Source: Clostridia bacterium (GTDB lineage Bacteria > Bacillota > Clostridia > Oscillospirales > Acutalibacteraceae). From it: a stretch of 64,000 bases of DNA. Location of the stretch: positions 1 to 64,000 of the forward strand of contig CAAGJN010000068.1 of NCBI GenBank assembly GCA_900770255.1. The letters are read 5' to 3'. The position numbers and the translations under genes were made by a program. Position 1 is the first letter of the stretch, and the number at the start of each line of letters is the position of its first letter. The notes under the pieces were generated by a model that did not search any database, was not told the origin of the DNA, and saw nothing but the letters and a program-made list of their open reading frames with translations. Of this stretch, positions 48,939 to 59,553 are shown in pieces.

Positions 48939-50714
48939 ATGCCAAAAGCAAAAGAGAAAAGCGCAGCGTCTGCGCCCGCGAAGAATACGGCGGGCAGGCG
49001 CAGCTACCACAGCTATGGAAAAATCAAGCCCGCACAGGGCAATTTAAAGGCTGAGCCCAAGCCTATAAAAGTGTCGTTTTTAGGCGGCCTGAATGAAGTG
49101 GGAAAGAATATGACGCTCTTTGAGTACGGCGACGACATGTTTCTTGTCGATTGCGGACTCGCGTTTCCGGATCAGGATATGCTCGGCGTCGATCTGGTCA
49201 TACCGGATTTCACCTATGTCGAGCGCAATGCAGACAGGATCCGCGGAATCATAATCACCCACGGCCATGAGGATCATATCGGCGGTCTGCCGTATCTTCT
49301 CAAGGTGCTCAACGTCCCTGTATACGGAACGAAGCTCACTATCGGCCTTATCCAGGGCAAGCTGCGTGAGCACGGACTGCTCAATTCCGCAACTTTAAAC
49401 GTCGTCAAGCCCGGCGATATCATTAAGCTCGGCGGTTTTACGGTCGAGATGATACACGTCAACCACTCCATTCCCGACGCGCTCGGCCTTGCGATCAGGT
49501 GCGAGGGCGGAACGATAGTCCACACGGGCGACTTCAAGATCGACACCACGCCCATCGACGGCGGTATGATGGATCTCGGCAGGCTTGCGGAGATAGGGCA
49601 GGAGGGCGTGCTGTGCCTGATGTCCGATTCGACCAATGCGGAGCGCCCGGGCTTTACAGAGAGCGAGAGAAAGGTCGGCGAGTCGTTTGAGACTCTGTTC
49701 CGCAAGGCCGGAAACAACCGCATAATAGTTGCGACGTTTTCCTCAAACATTCATCGCGTGCAGCAGATAATGAACGTCGCGGCGAGCCTCGGGCGCAAGG
49801 TCGCTCTTGTGGGCCGCAGCCTGGAGAACGTCGTGAGCATCTCGTCGGAGCTCGGCTATCTGAACATCCCCGAGGGCATTGTTATCGACATCAATATGAT
49901 CAACCGCTATCCCGCCGACAAGCTTGTTATAATCACGACGGGCAGCCAGGGCGAACCGATGAGCGCGTTGACCCGCATGGCGTTTTCGGATCACCGCAAG
50001 GTCGAGATACATCCGAACGACTATGTTATAATTTCTGCAACTCCCATTCCCGGCAACGAAAAGACCGTCAGCCGCGTTGTCAATGAACTGATGAAGCTCG
50101 GCGCCGATGTCGTGTATGAGAAGATGTACGAAGTTCACGTCTCCGGCCACGCCTGCCAGGAGGAGCTAAAAATGATAATGGGCATAGTTAAGCCCAAATA
50201 TTTTATCCCCGTGCACGGCGAGCTCAAGCATCTGAGAAAGCATGCGGGCCTCGCGCTGAGTATGGGCATCCCCAAGGAAAATATCCTTATCGCTGACAAC
50301 GGCAGAGTCGCCGAGATCAGCGAAAAGGCGCTCAAATGCACCTCGAGCGTGCCTGCGGGCAGAGTATTTGTTGACGGTTACGGCGTCGGCGACGTCGGCA
50401 GCGTCGTGCTCAGAGACAGAAAGCATCTTGCACAGGACGGCCTTGTTATCGTTGCGGTGTGTATCGACAGCGAAAGCGGTATGATAGTCTCAGGACCCGA
50501 TGTCGTGACGAGAGGCTTTGTCTATGTCAAGGAGTCTGAGGAGCTGATCAACGCCGCGCGCGAGGTCGCGGTCAAGGCGATCGAAAATCAGACAGAGGGC
50601 GGATATTTTGACTGGAACAGCATCAAGGCGAGCCTCAGAGATGAGATCTCTCACCTGATGTATGAGCGCACTAAGCGCAGCCCGATGATCCTGCCTGTGA
50701 TTATGGAGGTCTGA
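48939..50714 (+). CDS. rnj: Ribonuclease J
   Basis: A 591-residue metallo-beta-lactamase/beta-CASP ribonuclease with endo- and 5'-exonuclease activity in mRNA decay and rRNA maturation. An Ala/Lys-rich N-terminal extension of about 45 residues precedes the catalytic core. Zinc motifs are HGHEDHIGG, VNHSIPDALG and VHTGDFKID; beta-CASP motifs include DSTNAERPGFTESE, ITTGSQGEPMSALTRMAF and VHVSGHACQEELKMI, then FIPVHGELKHL. The C-terminal domain is complete. AAAGGAG precedes the ATG. It lies 4 bases before gdpP, so both are co-transcribed. Confidence 0.95.
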   Translation: MPKAKEKSAASAPAKNTAGRRSYHSYGKIKPAQGNLKAEPKPIKVSFLGGLNEVGKNMTLFEYGDDMFLVDCGLAFPDQDMLGVDLVIPDFTYVERNADRIRGIIITHGHEDHIGGLPYLLKVLNVPVYGTKLTIGLIQGKLREHGLLNSATLNVVKPGDIIKLGGFTVEMIHVNHSIPDALGLAIRCEGGTIVHTGDFKIDTTPIDGGMMDLGRLAEIGQEGVLCLMSDSTNAERPGFTESERKVGESFETLFRKAGNNRIIVATFSSNIHRVQQIMNVAASLGRKVALVGRSLENVVSISSELGYLNIPEGIVIDINMINRYPADKLVIITTGSQGEPMSALTRMAFSDHRKVEIHPNDYVIISATPIPGNEKTVSRVVNELMKLGADVVYEKMYEVHVSGHACQEELKMIMGIVKPKYFIPVHGELKHLRKHAGLALSMGIPKENILIADNGRVAEISEKALKCTSSVPAGRVFVDGYGVGDVGSVVLRDRKHLAQDGLVIVAVCIDSESGMIVSGPDVVTRGFVYVKESEELINAAREVAVKAIENQTEGGYFDWNSIKASLRDEISHLMYERTKRSPMILPVIMEV

Positions 50715-50718
50715 ATTA

Positions 50719-52692
50719 ATGAGTCTGAAGGATTTTCTGCGTGAGCTTACAGTGGAAATAGCTGCCTTTATCGCGGCGGCTGTTTTCATCATTGTCGTCG
50801 CTGTGCGCTACAGCAGATGGGCGGCGCTCGCGGGGACTGTTCTTCTTGTAGCGTTCTCGGTGTTCAAGGTCATCAAATTTTTCAATGTCCGCAACCGTGA
50901 GCGCCAGATAAAGGATATGGTGTCTCAGGGTATCGATCCGACGGATGCGAATTCCGTCAACGATTTTCCGCTTCCGCTGCTCGTATGCGACTCGGACGGA
51001 ATAATCGAGCTTTTCAACCGCAGCTTTTATCACACCTTTATGGATGAGTCTGTTATCGACCGCAAGCTCGCCCAGCCGTTTATCGGCGGCTGTACTCCGG
51101 CTCAGGCGGCGGCCAACGGCCCTGCGGTCGTCAAAATCAATGATTCGTATTATACGGTCACGCCGTCAACTTTTGAGTTTAAGGGCGGCGACGAGTATGT
51201 TTTCTATTTCACTGATGTAAGCGAGATGAGACGCGCTCAGCTCGCCTACATAAAGAACAGGCCTGTGATCATGCTCCTGCAGACCGACGATATCTCCGAT
51301 ATCAAGGCGGACTACAAGGACAGCGAGCGCGCGGCTATCCGCAGCGGCATCGAGGGGGTCATAGAGAACTGGACGGGCGAGTATAACTGCATCATGCGAA
51401 AAATCTCCGAGGAGCGCTTCATGGTCATCGCGCAGAGCGACGAGCTTGAGAAGATGCGCGCAGACCGCTTCAGCGTCCTCGATAAGATCCGCGAATATAA
51501 GTATAAGGACAGAGTCCTCGGAGTGACGCTCTCAATAGGCGTCGGCACCGGAACGGTCATTACCGACTGCGAGGAGTCGGCGGAGCAGGCGCTCGATATG
51601 GCGCTCGGACGCGGAGGCGATCAGGCCGCCGTCAAGACGAAGGATGAATATGAGTTTTTCGGCGGCGTTTCAAAGAGCGTCGAAAAGGTGACGAAGTTTC
51701 AGACCCGCGTCGCCGCGTCCTCGCTCTCGAGCCTTATAAGCGCGAGCGACCGCGTGCTTATAATGGGACACGCATTTCCCGATATGGATGCCTTCGGCGC
51801 GGCCGTCGGTGTTTCGTCGGTGACGCGCGCCCTGGGTGTTGAGCCGTTCATCGTCCTTGATGAGGACCGCAGCTTCTCAAACGCCGCTCTCAATATGCTC
51901 AGGGAGGATAACTGGGACGGCAGGGTCATCAACGAGAACGAGGCTCTAGCCATGATAACAAGAAAGACTCTGCTCGTCGTTGTGGATACACACAAGAGCA
52001 GCTTTGTCGATTTCCCATCGCTTTATGAAAAGGCCTCTGCGGTCGTCGTTATCGATCATCACAGAAAGTCGGTCGATCATATCACCGACGCGCTCATATT
52101 CTTCCACGACCCCAACGCTTCTTCGACCTGCGAAATGGTCACGGAGCTCATGCGCTATATTGTTCCCTCCCCGACGCTCTCGCCGGCTGAGGCGCAGGCC
52201 ATGCTCGCTGGCATAATGCTCGACACAAAGGAGTTTGTGCTCTCGACAGGCGTGCGTACCTTTGAAGCGGCAGCGTTTCTCAAGGGAAAGGGTGCGGACA
52301 CGGTCGCTGTCAAGCGCCTGTTTGCCAGCTCGATTGAGAGCAACCGCAAGCGCAGTGAGATAATCTCAGCTGCGCAGATATACCGCGGCTGTGCAGTCGC
52401 CTGCACGGCATCGGGAACCGAAAACGCCCGCCTTCTGAGCTCGCAGGCCGCAGATGAACTGCTTGAGGTCAGCGGAGTCAAGGCGTCGTTCGTTATTTTT
52501 GACAGCGGCAGGGACACCGTCAATATCTCGGCGCGCTCCTACGGCGACATGAACGTCCAGATAATCATGGAATATCTCGGCGGAGGCGGCCACCGCACCA
52601 TGGCGGCGGCACAGCTCACCGGCGTTGATACAGAACAGGCTAAGGCAAGGTTATATGAGGCGATAGATGCTAAATATCCGGAGGATCAGTAA
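50719..52692 (+). CDS. gdpP: Cyclic di-AMP phosphodiesterase GdpP
   Basis: A 657-residue membrane phosphodiesterase that degrades c-di-AMP to pApA. It has two N-terminal membrane helices (AAFIAAAVFIIVVAV and LAGTVLLVAFSVFKV), a PAS-like region (FPLPLLVCDSDGIIELFN), a degenerate GGDEF domain (VTLSIGVGTGTV, then ALGRGGDQAAVKT), and a DHH/DHHA1 pair with the active-site motifs HAFPDMDAFGAAVG and VVVIDHHRKSVDH and the closing GGGGHRTMAAAQL. Length matches GdpP (about 655). In Bacillus it sits next to rplI and dnaC, the same order seen here. Confidence 0.94.
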   Translation: MSLKDFLRELTVEIAAFIAAAVFIIVVAVRYSRWAALAGTVLLVAFSVFKVIKFFNVRNRERQIKDMVSQGIDPTDANSVNDFPLPLLVCDSDGIIELFNRSFYHTFMDESVIDRKLAQPFIGGCTPAQAAANGPAVVKINDSYYTVTPSTFEFKGGDEYVFYFTDVSEMRRAQLAYIKNRPVIMLLQTDDISDIKADYKDSERAAIRSGIEGVIENWTGEYNCIMRKISEERFMVIAQSDELEKMRADRFSVLDKIREYKYKDRVLGVTLSIGVGTGTVITDCEESAEQALDMALGRGGDQAAVKTKDEYEFFGGVSKSVEKVTKFQTRVAASSLSSLISASDRVLIMGHAFPDMDAFGAAVGVSSVTRALGVEPFIVLDEDRSFSNAALNMLREDNWDGRVINENEALAMITRKTLLVVVDTHKSSFVDFPSLYEKASAVVVIDHHRKSVDHITDALIFFHDPNASSTCEMVTELMRYIVPSPTLSPAEAQAMLAGIMLDTKEFVLSTGVRTFEAAAFLKGKGADTVAVKRLFASSIESNRKRSEIISAAQIYRGCAVACTASGTENARLLSSQAADELLEVSGVKASFVIFDSGRDTVNISARSYGDMNVQIIMEYLGGGGHRTMAAAQLTGVDTEQAKARLYEAIDAKYPEDQ

Positions 52693-52929
52693 TCGCGCAT
52701 ATTGCCCGCCCGCCTTGTGCGATCCTGTACGCCGCGGCACCCGTCTTATCTCCGACGGATGAACCCGGCGCCTGTGGCAGGCTCTGCTTTAGATAATCAG
52801 TCGCCTGTGTTTCGGCGTTTTTCTCCTGAGAAAGGGGAGATGCCGCAGAGAAAAGTCAGGGCAGGGGCTTTCGCCGAAACCCTGCGCACATATTTTAATT
52901 CGTAAATAACCCGAAAGGAATGTATATAT
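52693..52929 (+). other. Intergenic region with a palindromic intergenic-repeat-like segment
   Basis: These 237 bases hold no gene I can support. A segment around 52820-52870 (with TTCTCCTGAGAAAGGGGAGATGCC-like halves TCTCCTGAGA and AAGGGGAGA) resembles the short intergenic repeat elements scattered in some Clostridia genomes. The last 40 bases are the AT-rich leader of rplI with ribosome site AAAGGAAT. Confidence 0.35.
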
Positions 52930-53373
52930 ATGAAAGTTATTCTTACACAGGATGTAAAAAGTCTCGGCAAAAAGGGCGAGCTCGTCAACGCATCAGATGG
53001 CTATGCGAGAAACTTCCTTTTCCCGAGAAAGCTTGCTGTCGAGGCAAACGCCCAGGCAATGAACGAGCTCAAAAACCGCGAATCCGCTGAAAAGTACAGG
53101 CTCGCCACCGAGCTCCAGAACGCCAAGGATGTCGCCGCAAAGATAGACGGCAAGACCGTAAAGCTCACCGCAAAGGCGGGACAGGGCGGAAGACTCTTCG
53201 GCTCCGTCACCGCAAAGGAGGTCGCGGAGGCCATCAGCCGCGAGTTCGGCGTCTGCGTCGATAAGCGCAAGGTAACTATGGATGATATCAAATCCTTCGG
53301 CACATTCTCTGCCGAGATCAAGATATATAACGGCGTCAATGCCACGGTGTATGTAAACGTCGGCGAGGAATAA
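52930..53373 (+). CDS. rplI: 50S ribosomal protein L9
   Basis: A 147-residue ribosomal protein with the canonical opening ([19 protein letters not shown]), the conserved [13 protein letters not shown], a long connecting helix and the C-terminal rRNA-binding domain ([20 protein letters not shown]). Length is typical. It overlaps dnaB by one base. Confidence 0.97.
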   Translation: MKVILTQDVKSLGKKGELVNASDGYARNFLFPRKLAVEANAQAMNELKNRESAEKYRLATELQNAKDVAAKIDGKTVKLTAKAGQGGRLFGSVTAKEVAEAISREFGVCVDKRKVTMDDIKSFGTFSAEIKIYNGVNATVYVNVGEE

Positions 53374-54791
53374 TGCCGAAACAGGGGGATTTTAGGAAAG
53401 TGGATGCAAATAACCTGACCCTTCCGGAGGGATATCAGATGCCCTTCAGCCTCGAGGCGGAGCAGGCGGTGCTCGGATGCGTGCTTATGGATCCGAACTG
53501 TATGCCGCAGGTGCTCATTTATGTGCGCCCCGAGTATTTCTACATGCCCCAGCACAGGGAGATTTTCGCCGCTATGGTGAACCTTGATGCTGTGGGAAAT
53601 AAAATAGATCCTCTGATAATTCTCGAGAGTCTCAAAAACAGCGGCGTGTATGACGAGGCGGCCGGCAAGAACTATCTGTTTCAGCTCGCGCAGAGTGTGC
53701 CATCAACCTCAAATGTCGAGTCCTACGCCAAGATTGTGCGCGAAAAGTATTTTATGCGCACTCTCATCACCGTCTCGCAGGAGACCATCGACAACGCCGT
53801 CGCGCAGACCGACTCGGCCGATATGCTCCTTGACGCGGCCGAGCAGCGCATATATGACATCAGGCAGGGAAAGACGAGCTCCGGCCCGTCGAAGCTCGGC
53901 GATATCATCGTAAATCAGGTATATGACACCCTGCAAAAGCTCAACTCCGAGGGTGCGGAGGCCTTCAGGGGCATTCCGACCGGATACGGTGATCTCGACG
54001 ATGTAATATCGGGACTTAACAAGGCGGATCTCATACTTATCGGCGCCCGCCCTGCAATGGGTAAGACGAGCTTCGCGCTGAATATTGCCCGCAATGTTGC
54101 GGTCAAGGCGAAAAAGAAGATACTTTTCTTCTCGCTCGAAATGACAAAGGAACAGCTTGCTCAGAGAGTGCTTTCGACCGAGGCTCGCGTGCTGAGCACG
54201 AAGATGAGAAGCGGCCAGCTCGACGCTGACGACTGGACACGACTCGGACTCGCCACCGCCTCGCTAAACGACTGCGAGCTTTATTTTGACGATACGAGCT
54301 CCATTACCGTCGCCGAGATGAAGGCACGCGCCCGCCGCCTGAAAAATGTGGATTGCATAATAATCGATTATCTAGGGCTGATCCGCTCCGGCACGAAGGT
54401 CGAGAACCGCGTGCAGGAGGTTACGGAGATCACCAGAAGCCTCAAGCTTATGGCGAAGGATCTGAACATTCCGGTCGTCTGCTGCGCCCAGCTCTCCAGA
54501 GGCACCGAGGGCAGGGGCAAATCGCACCGCCCGCAGCTTTCAGATCTGCGTGAATCCGGTTCGATTGAGCAGGATGCCGATATTGTCCTCATGCTCTACC
54601 GTGAGGAGTATTATAAGAATGAAAAGAACGATCCCGACGACGTAGACGAGCCCGCGCCCGCAGCGCCGACCGCCAACGAGGTCGAGGTCATAGTTGCCAA
54701 GAACAGACACGGTCCGACCAAAACGGTCAATTTTATCTGGGATGCCGATCACACTCTGTTCATGGGCGTGGAGAAAATACAGGATGCTTGA
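53373..54791 (+). CDS. dnaB: Replicative DNA helicase DnaB
   Basis: A 472-residue hexameric replicative helicase (called DnaC in Bacillus). The N-terminal domain shows PFSLEAEQAVLGCVLMDP. The RecA-like motor has Walker A IGARPAMGKTSFALN, the motif LFFSLEMTKEQLAQR, Walker B IIIDYLGLI, and the late AKNRHGPTKTVNFIWD. The start codon is part of TAATG after rplI. It overlaps tilS at its 3' end. Confidence 0.96.
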   Translation: MPKQGDFRKVDANNLTLPEGYQMPFSLEAEQAVLGCVLMDPNCMPQVLIYVRPEYFYMPQHREIFAAMVNLDAVGNKIDPLIILESLKNSGVYDEAAGKNYLFQLAQSVPSTSNVESYAKIVREKYFMRTLITVSQETIDNAVAQTDSADMLLDAAEQRIYDIRQGKTSSGPSKLGDIIVNQVYDTLQKLNSEGAEAFRGIPTGYGDLDDVISGLNKADLILIGARPAMGKTSFALNIARNVAVKAKKKILFFSLEMTKEQLAQRVLSTEARVLSTKMRSGQLDADDWTRLGLATASLNDCELYFDDTSSITVAEMKARARRLKNVDCIIIDYLGLIRSGTKVENRVQEVTEITRSLKLMAKDLNIPVVCCAQLSRGTEGRGKSHRPQLSDLRESGSIEQDADIVLMLYREEYYKNEKNDPDDVDEPAPAAPTANEVEVIVAKNRHGPTKTVNFIWDADHTLFMGVEKIQDA

Positions 54792-56130
54792 TAAAGCGCT
54801 TAAAGCCGTGGAAAAATATCATATGCTCAGCCCGGGAGATGCGGTTATAGCCGCAGTCTCGGGCGGCGCTGACTCTATGGCAATGCTGCTTTTTCTCATG
54901 CAGATAAGAGACCGCTATGCTCTCTCGATTACCGTCGCGCATGTCAATCACGGCCTGCGCGGAGCCGAGGCACAGCGCGATGAGGATTATGTCCGCAGTT
55001 TCTGCGAGAAAAACAGCCTTCGCGTTGAGGTGCTGCACGCCGATGTCAGAGCTCTCGCTCGCGAGAGCGGGGAAAGCTGCGAGGAGTGCGGCCGCAGGGT
55101 GCGCTATGAATTCTTTTCCTCGATCGATCCTGTGGCGAAGATCGCAACAGCACACACCGCGAGCGACAACGCCGAGACGATGCTCTTCAATCTTGCGCGC
55201 GGCTCGTCTCTTAAAGGTATGTGCGGTATTCCGCCCGTGCGCGGGAATATAATAAGACCGCTGATCCTCTGCACCCGCAGCGAGATAGAGGCCTTTTGCA
55301 GCGAAAATGCGCTTGACTTCGTCACAGACAGCACCAACCTGACGCTCGATTACAGCCGCAATAAGATCCGTCACGCCGCTGTTCCCGCTTTAAAGCAGGT
55401 AAACGCCGCTTTTGAGGAGAACGCCCTGCGATTTTCACAGAGCGCCGCGCTCGACGAGGATTTTATGGAGCTTGAAACTGAGAAGCTGCTCGCTTCCTCG
55501 GAGTCGGACGGCGGCCACAGCGCCGCAGCTCTGCTCGGAGCGCATGAGGCGCTTTGCCGCAGAGCCCTGCTCGCTCTGCTGAAGAAGAACTGTCAGACCG
55601 GCGCCGATTTCCGCACGGTGGAGGCGGTACGCGCCCTGCTCCCGCGCGGCGGCAAAATTCAGCTTTCGGCCGATGTTTTCGCAGTCTGCTCGAACGGCGT
55701 CCTGCGCTTTGAAGCGACGCCGGAGCCCGAGCCGGATTGGCTCGAGGAGGTCAGCGAGGGGTGTATCAACGGCACTGAGGAGCACGAGGGCCGTGTGCAA
55801 ATTTGTCGGGTTAATAAAAAAGTTTTCTTTGATACACAGAAAATTCACAAACATATATTGGATTATTGTATTGATTGTGATAGAATAAAAGGCAAAGTTT
55901 ATGTAGGAAGCCGCCGTTCGGGCGATAAATTGACCCTTGCGAGGCGCGGCTGCACAAAAAGTCTTAAAAAGCTTTTCAACGAAGCGCATATCCCGCCTGA
56001 GAGCCGCAGCGGCATCGCGGTGCTCAGAGACGATGCGGGCGTGCTGTGGGTCGAGGGGTTCGGCGCAGACAGACGCTGCCGCGTCAGTGAAAAAACAGAG
56101 AATTTGCTCATAATACGGAGGGAAAAATAA
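54784..56130 (+). CDS. tilS: tRNA(Ile)-lysidine synthase TilS
   Basis: A 448-residue enzyme that converts C34 of tRNA-Ile(CAU) to lysidine with ATP and lysine. The PP-loop motif SGGADSMAMLLFL is near the N-terminus, followed by VAHVNHGLRGAEAQRDEDYV and HTASDNAETMLFNLARGSS, then DSTNLTLDYSRNKIRH. Middle and C-terminal tRNA-recognition domains follow, the last with KLTLARRGCTKSLKKLFNE. The ATG at 54784 overlaps the dnaB stop and carries AAAATACAGG before it. A short AT-rich patch (55800-55900) inside the gene encodes a Lys/Ile-rich linker. Confidence 0.92.
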   Translation: MLDKALKAVEKYHMLSPGDAVIAAVSGGADSMAMLLFLMQIRDRYALSITVAHVNHGLRGAEAQRDEDYVRSFCEKNSLRVEVLHADVRALARESGESCEECGRRVRYEFFSSIDPVAKIATAHTASDNAETMLFNLARGSSLKGMCGIPPVRGNIIRPLILCTRSEIEAFCSENALDFVTDSTNLTLDYSRNKIRHAAVPALKQVNAAFEENALRFSQSAALDEDFMELETEKLLASSESDGGHSAAALLGAHEALCRRALLALLKKNCQTGADFRTVEAVRALLPRGGKIQLSADVFAVCSNGVLRFEATPEPEPDWLEEVSEGCINGTEEHEGRVQICRVNKKVFFDTQKIHKHILDYCIDCDRIKGKVYVGSRRSGDKLTLARRGCTKSLKKLFNEAHIPPESRSGIAVLRDDAGVLWVEGFGADRRCRVSEKTENLLIIRREK

Positions 56131-56673
56131 ATGATAGAGGATATAACCAAAGTGCTGCTTTCCGAGCAGGATATAGCAGAGATAGTCTCCCGCCTCGGCC
56201 GTCAGATAAGCGAGGATTACAAGGGCAAGAAGCTGCTCATGGTGAGCGTTCTCAAGGGCTCCGTCGTGTTTATGGCGGATCTTATGAGAGCGATCACGAT
56301 CCCCTGCGAGATAGACTTTATGTCCGTCTCAAGCTACGGCTCGGGCACAGAGAGCTCGGGCGAGGTGAAGATAATCAAAGATCTTGACCGCCCGATCGAG
56401 GGCTACGATCTGCTTCTTGTCGAGGATATTCTCGACTCGGGCAAGACTCTTCATTACATATCGGAGATGCTCAGAGCGCGCAGACCTGCGAGCATAAAGA
56501 TATGCACCTTTCTCGACAAGCCCGAGCGCCGCGTAGTAAAAGATCTCAGGGCGGATTATTCGGGCGCGACCGTCCCCGACGAGTTTGTAGTCGGCTACGG
56601 CCTTGATTATGATGAAAAATACCGCAATGTGCCATTCATCGGCGTGCTGGACAGGGCAGTCTACGAAAAATAA
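56131..56673 (+). CDS. hpt: Hypoxanthine phosphoribosyltransferase
   Basis: A 180-residue purine-salvage enzyme. [20 protein letters not shown] gives the first PRTase loop, [16 protein letters not shown] the PRPP-binding motif, and [19 protein letters not shown] the C-terminal base-recognition loop. The tilS-hpt-ftsH order is the common Firmicutes arrangement. GGAGGGAAA precedes the ATG. Confidence 0.96.
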   Translation: MIEDITKVLLSEQDIAEIVSRLGRQISEDYKGKKLLMVSVLKGSVVFMADLMRAITIPCEIDFMSVSSYGSGTESSGEVKIIKDLDRPIEGYDLLLVEDILDSGKTLHYISEMLRARRPASIKICTFLDKPERRVVKDLRADYSGATVPDEFVVGYGLDYDEKYRNVPFIGVLDRAVYEK

Positions 56674-56726
56674 TACCCGATCCGGCTCATGGCTTATAAA
56701 GCATAGATTTAGGAGTGATTATACGC

Positions 56727-58715
56727 TTGAAAGATAACAAGAATGATAAGAACAAGAAGGAAGCAAAAAAGATTCTGATGTGGCTTCCGTATATTCTGAT
56801 TCCTGTGCTGATAATATCCGGCGTGTCTTTTTATGCCAGACAGCAGAAGAGCGAGAAGCTCGAATATTATCAGGTTGTTCAGCTTTTTGACGACAAAAAG
56901 GTCACAGAATACAGTCTGAATATGTCGAGCGGTGCGCTTGAGTTTAAGCTCAAGGACGATCCTAAGGTCTATACCTACACCGTGCCGAACGTCAGCATGT
57001 TCCAGGAGGATATCCATAACGGCGTCATCGCCTATAACCGCGAGCATCCGGACGATCCTATCAAGGCGCAGTATGAGACCGGCTCAACCGGCGCGCTGCT
57101 TTTGAACGTCGTCCCGACGCTTCTTATGCTCATTATTCTCGGCGCGATAATGTTCTTCATGTTCCGCAAGATGAATACTGCGATGACGAACGAGAATAAC
57201 CGCACGCTCTCCTTCGGCAAGGCGCGCGTCAAGCGCGCGAAGGATGAGAGCCGCAAGACGACGTTTGACGACGTCGCCGGAGCGGACGAGGAGAAGGAGG
57301 AGCTCACCGAGATTGTCGAGTTTCTCAAGGATCCGACCCATTTCAACAGACTCGGCGCGAGAATACCGCGCGGCGTCCTGCTTGTAGGCCCTCCCGGCAC
57401 AGGTAAAACGCTGCTTGCCAGAGCTGTTGCGGGCGAGGCAAACGTGCCGTTCTTCTCAATTTCCGGCTCCGATTTTGTCGAGATGTATGTCGGTGTCGGC
57501 GCGTCGCGTGTGCGCGATCTTTTCAATGAGGCAAAGAAAAATTCGCCGTCGATAATCTTTATCGATGAGATAGATGCAGTCGGCCGCCACAGAGGCGCCG
57601 GCATGGGAGGCGGCCATGATGAGCGCGAGCAGACGCTCAACCAGCTCCTCGTCGAGATGGACGGCTTCGGCGCGAACGAGGGCGTCATCATTATCGCGGC
57701 GACCAACCGCCCCGATATTCTCGATCCCGCGCTCCTGCGCCCCGGCCGCTTTGACCGCCAGGTCACCGTCGGCTATCCCGATCTCAAGGGACGCGAGGCT
57801 ATCCTCAAGGTTCACGCCAAGGGAAAGCCTCTCGGCCCCGACGTCGATCTTGCGACGATTGCAAAGACGACTATAGGCTTCACGGGCGCAGATCTTGAAA
57901 ATCTGCTTAATGAGGCGGCGTTGCTTGCGGCTCGCCGCGATAAAAAGGCCATCACGATGACCGAGGTCGAGGAGGCGATGATCAAGGTCGTCGCCGGAAC
58001 CGAGAAAAAGTCGCATAAGATGACCGATAAAGAGAAGAAGCTGACCGCCTATCACGAGGCCGGCCATGCGGTTTCCGCCTATTATCTCGAGCATAACGAC
58101 CCGGTTCATCAGGTCTCGATTGTCCCGAGAGGGCAGATGGGCGGCTATACGATGTACCTTCCCACCGAAGATAAGAGCTATCATTCAAAGAACGAGATGC
58201 TCGATAACCTCGTCAGCCTGCTCGGCGGCCGCGTCGCAGAGGCGCTCGTCATCGGCGATGTATCGACAGGCGCGTCGAACGACATCGAGCGCGCAACCGA
58301 TATCGCCCGCAAGATGGTTACCCGCTACGGTATGAGCGACAGACTCGGCCCGATAACATTCGGATCTGGCAACGACGAGGTGTTCCTCGGCAGAGACTAT
58401 TCGCATCTGAAAAACTATTCTGAGGAGACGGCGGCCGAGATTGACGAGGAGATAAACCGAATCATCACCACCGCCTATGACAGAACTCATGATATACTCA
58501 AGGAGCATATCGATAGGCTCCATGCCGTCGCTCACGCGCTCATGGAGCGCGAGAAAATCAGCGGCGAGGAGTTTGATACTATAATGCACGGCGGCACGCT
58601 GCCTTCAGTTGACGGCGCGCCCGCAGCAGATACAGACGATAAGTCTTCCGGCGCAGATAATGCTGCGTCGGATAAACCGAAGGAGGCAGAGGATAATGAG
58701 AAAGCATCTGAATAA
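56727..58715 (+). CDS. ftsH: ATP-dependent zinc metalloprotease FtsH
   Basis: A 662-residue membrane AAA protease. Two membrane helices ([20 protein letters not shown] and [20 protein letters not shown]) flank a small periplasm-side domain. The AAA domain has [33 protein letters not shown] and the SRH region [20 protein letters not shown]. The protease domain carries the zinc motif [10 protein letters not shown]. The C-terminus is acidic. I chose TTG 56727, 11 bases after AGGAG; the GTG at 56715 overlaps that site. The last 20 bases overlap the next gene. Confidence 0.95.
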   Translation: MKDNKNDKNKKEAKKILMWLPYILIPVLIISGVSFYARQQKSEKLEYYQVVQLFDDKKVTEYSLNMSSGALEFKLKDDPKVYTYTVPNVSMFQEDIHNGVIAYNREHPDDPIKAQYETGSTGALLLNVVPTLLMLIILGAIMFFMFRKMNTAMTNENNRTLSFGKARVKRAKDESRKTTFDDVAGADEEKEELTEIVEFLKDPTHFNRLGARIPRGVLLVGPPGTGKTLLARAVAGEANVPFFSISGSDFVEMYVGVGASRVRDLFNEAKKNSPSIIFIDEIDAVGRHRGAGMGGGHDEREQTLNQLLVEMDGFGANEGVIIIAATNRPDILDPALLRPGRFDRQVTVGYPDLKGREAILKVHAKGKPLGPDVDLATIAKTTIGFTGADLENLLNEAALLAARRDKKAITMTEVEEAMIKVVAGTEKKSHKMTDKEKKLTAYHEAGHAVSAYYLEHNDPVHQVSIVPRGQMGGYTMYLPTEDKSYHSKNEMLDNLVSLLGGRVAEALVIGDVSTGASNDIERATDIARKMVTRYGMSDRLGPITFGSGNDEVFLGRDYSHLKNYSEETAAEIDEEINRIITTAYDRTHDILKEHIDRLHAVAHALMEREKISGEEFDTIMHGGTLPSVDGAPAADTDDKSSGADNAASDKPKEAEDNEKASE

Positions 58716-59412
58716 GATATTTTTCGGTATAGCTGTTGTGGCCGCGGGAATTATTTTCCTCGGTTCAGCGTTCGGCTTCTGGGAAATCGGCGAGCTCAGC
58801 GGCTGGTGGACCGTGTTTATCATCGTGCCCGCTATAGGCAGCATGATAGCTTCGGGCTTCGGCGTGCTCAACATTGCCGTGCTGGCAGTCGGCGTCTGGC
58901 TGCTGCTCAAATGCAACCCGCAGTGGATTCCCGCAGAGCGCATGAACGAATTTGCCATAGCTATAGCGCTTGTCGCGATCGGCTTCTGGATGATATTCAG
59001 CACCGTCAAGACAAAGCGGCTGAAAAAACAGCTTGATGACAACAGCGGTCCTGTCTCGCAGGAGAGCAAGCCCACCTATACGGCAATCTGCTCCGGCGGA
59101 GTATATAAGAATACGAGCGGCAATCTGGGCGGCGTGCATTGCCTTGCGGTTCTCGGCAGCCTTGAGGTCGATCTCAGCGAGGCCGCGATAAACGACGAGA
59201 TAACGATCAGCGTAACTTCCATACTCGGCGGCGTGGATATCTACCTGCCCGAGAACGTCAGAGTTGAGTGCTCGGACGGCGCTAGTTTGCTTGGCAGCAT
59301 TGACAATAAGATGCCGAACAGCGGCGATCTTTCGCAGCCGCTCGTCCATATCAAGCATTTCAATTTCCTCGGCGGCACGGATATAAAGACAAGAGTTCAC
59401 AAACAGGCTTAA
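58696..59412 (+). CDS. LiaF-like membrane protein
   Basis: A 238-residue protein with about four N-terminal membrane helices ([40 protein letters not shown], then [16 protein letters not shown]) and a C-terminal beta-helix-like domain ([37 protein letters not shown]). This is the layout of LiaF/cell-wall-active antibiotic response proteins and DUF2154/DUF1700 relatives. It starts at ATG 58696 inside the ftsH end, after AGGAGG, so it is translationally linked to ftsH. A sensor or modulator of envelope stress is inferred. Confidence 0.72.
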   Translation: MRKHLNKIFFGIAVVAAGIIFLGSAFGFWEIGELSGWWTVFIIVPAIGSMIASGFGVLNIAVLAVGVWLLLKCNPQWIPAERMNEFAIAIALVAIGFWMIFSTVKTKRLKKQLDDNSGPVSQESKPTYTAICSGGVYKNTSGNLGGVHCLAVLGSLEVDLSEAAINDEITISVTSILGGVDIYLPENVRVECSDGASLLGSIDNKMPNSGDLSQPLVHIKHFNFLGGTDIKTRVHKQA

Positions 59413-59420
59413 ATATCAAT

Positions 59421-59453
59421 GCAGGCTCCGGAAGTATCGGAGTCTGCTTTTTT
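59421..59453 (+). terminator. Rho-independent terminator after the LiaF-like gene
   Basis: The near-perfect 10-bp stem GCAGGCTCCG/CGGAGTCTGC (one wobble) with a seven-base loop is followed by TTTTTTC. Confidence 0.85.
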
Positions 59454-59515
59454 CTATACCCGGCAACTGTCAATTTTAGTTTTTCTGCAATTTACACTTT
59501 GTTTTAATCATTTGT

Positions 59516-59544
59516 TTGACATACGGGTAATTTTGAATTACAAT
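59516..59544 (+). promoter_or_regulatory. rnpB promoter
   Basis: A perfect TTGACA and TACAAT are separated by 17 bases, 10 bases before the RNase P RNA start. Confidence 0.85.
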
Positions 59545-59553
59545 TAATAGATA

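Noticed and set aside
52702..52905. 67-residue ORF between gdpP and rplI
   Set aside because: No ribosome site, Arg/Pro-rich translation, and the DNA looks like an intergenic repeat rather than coding sequence.
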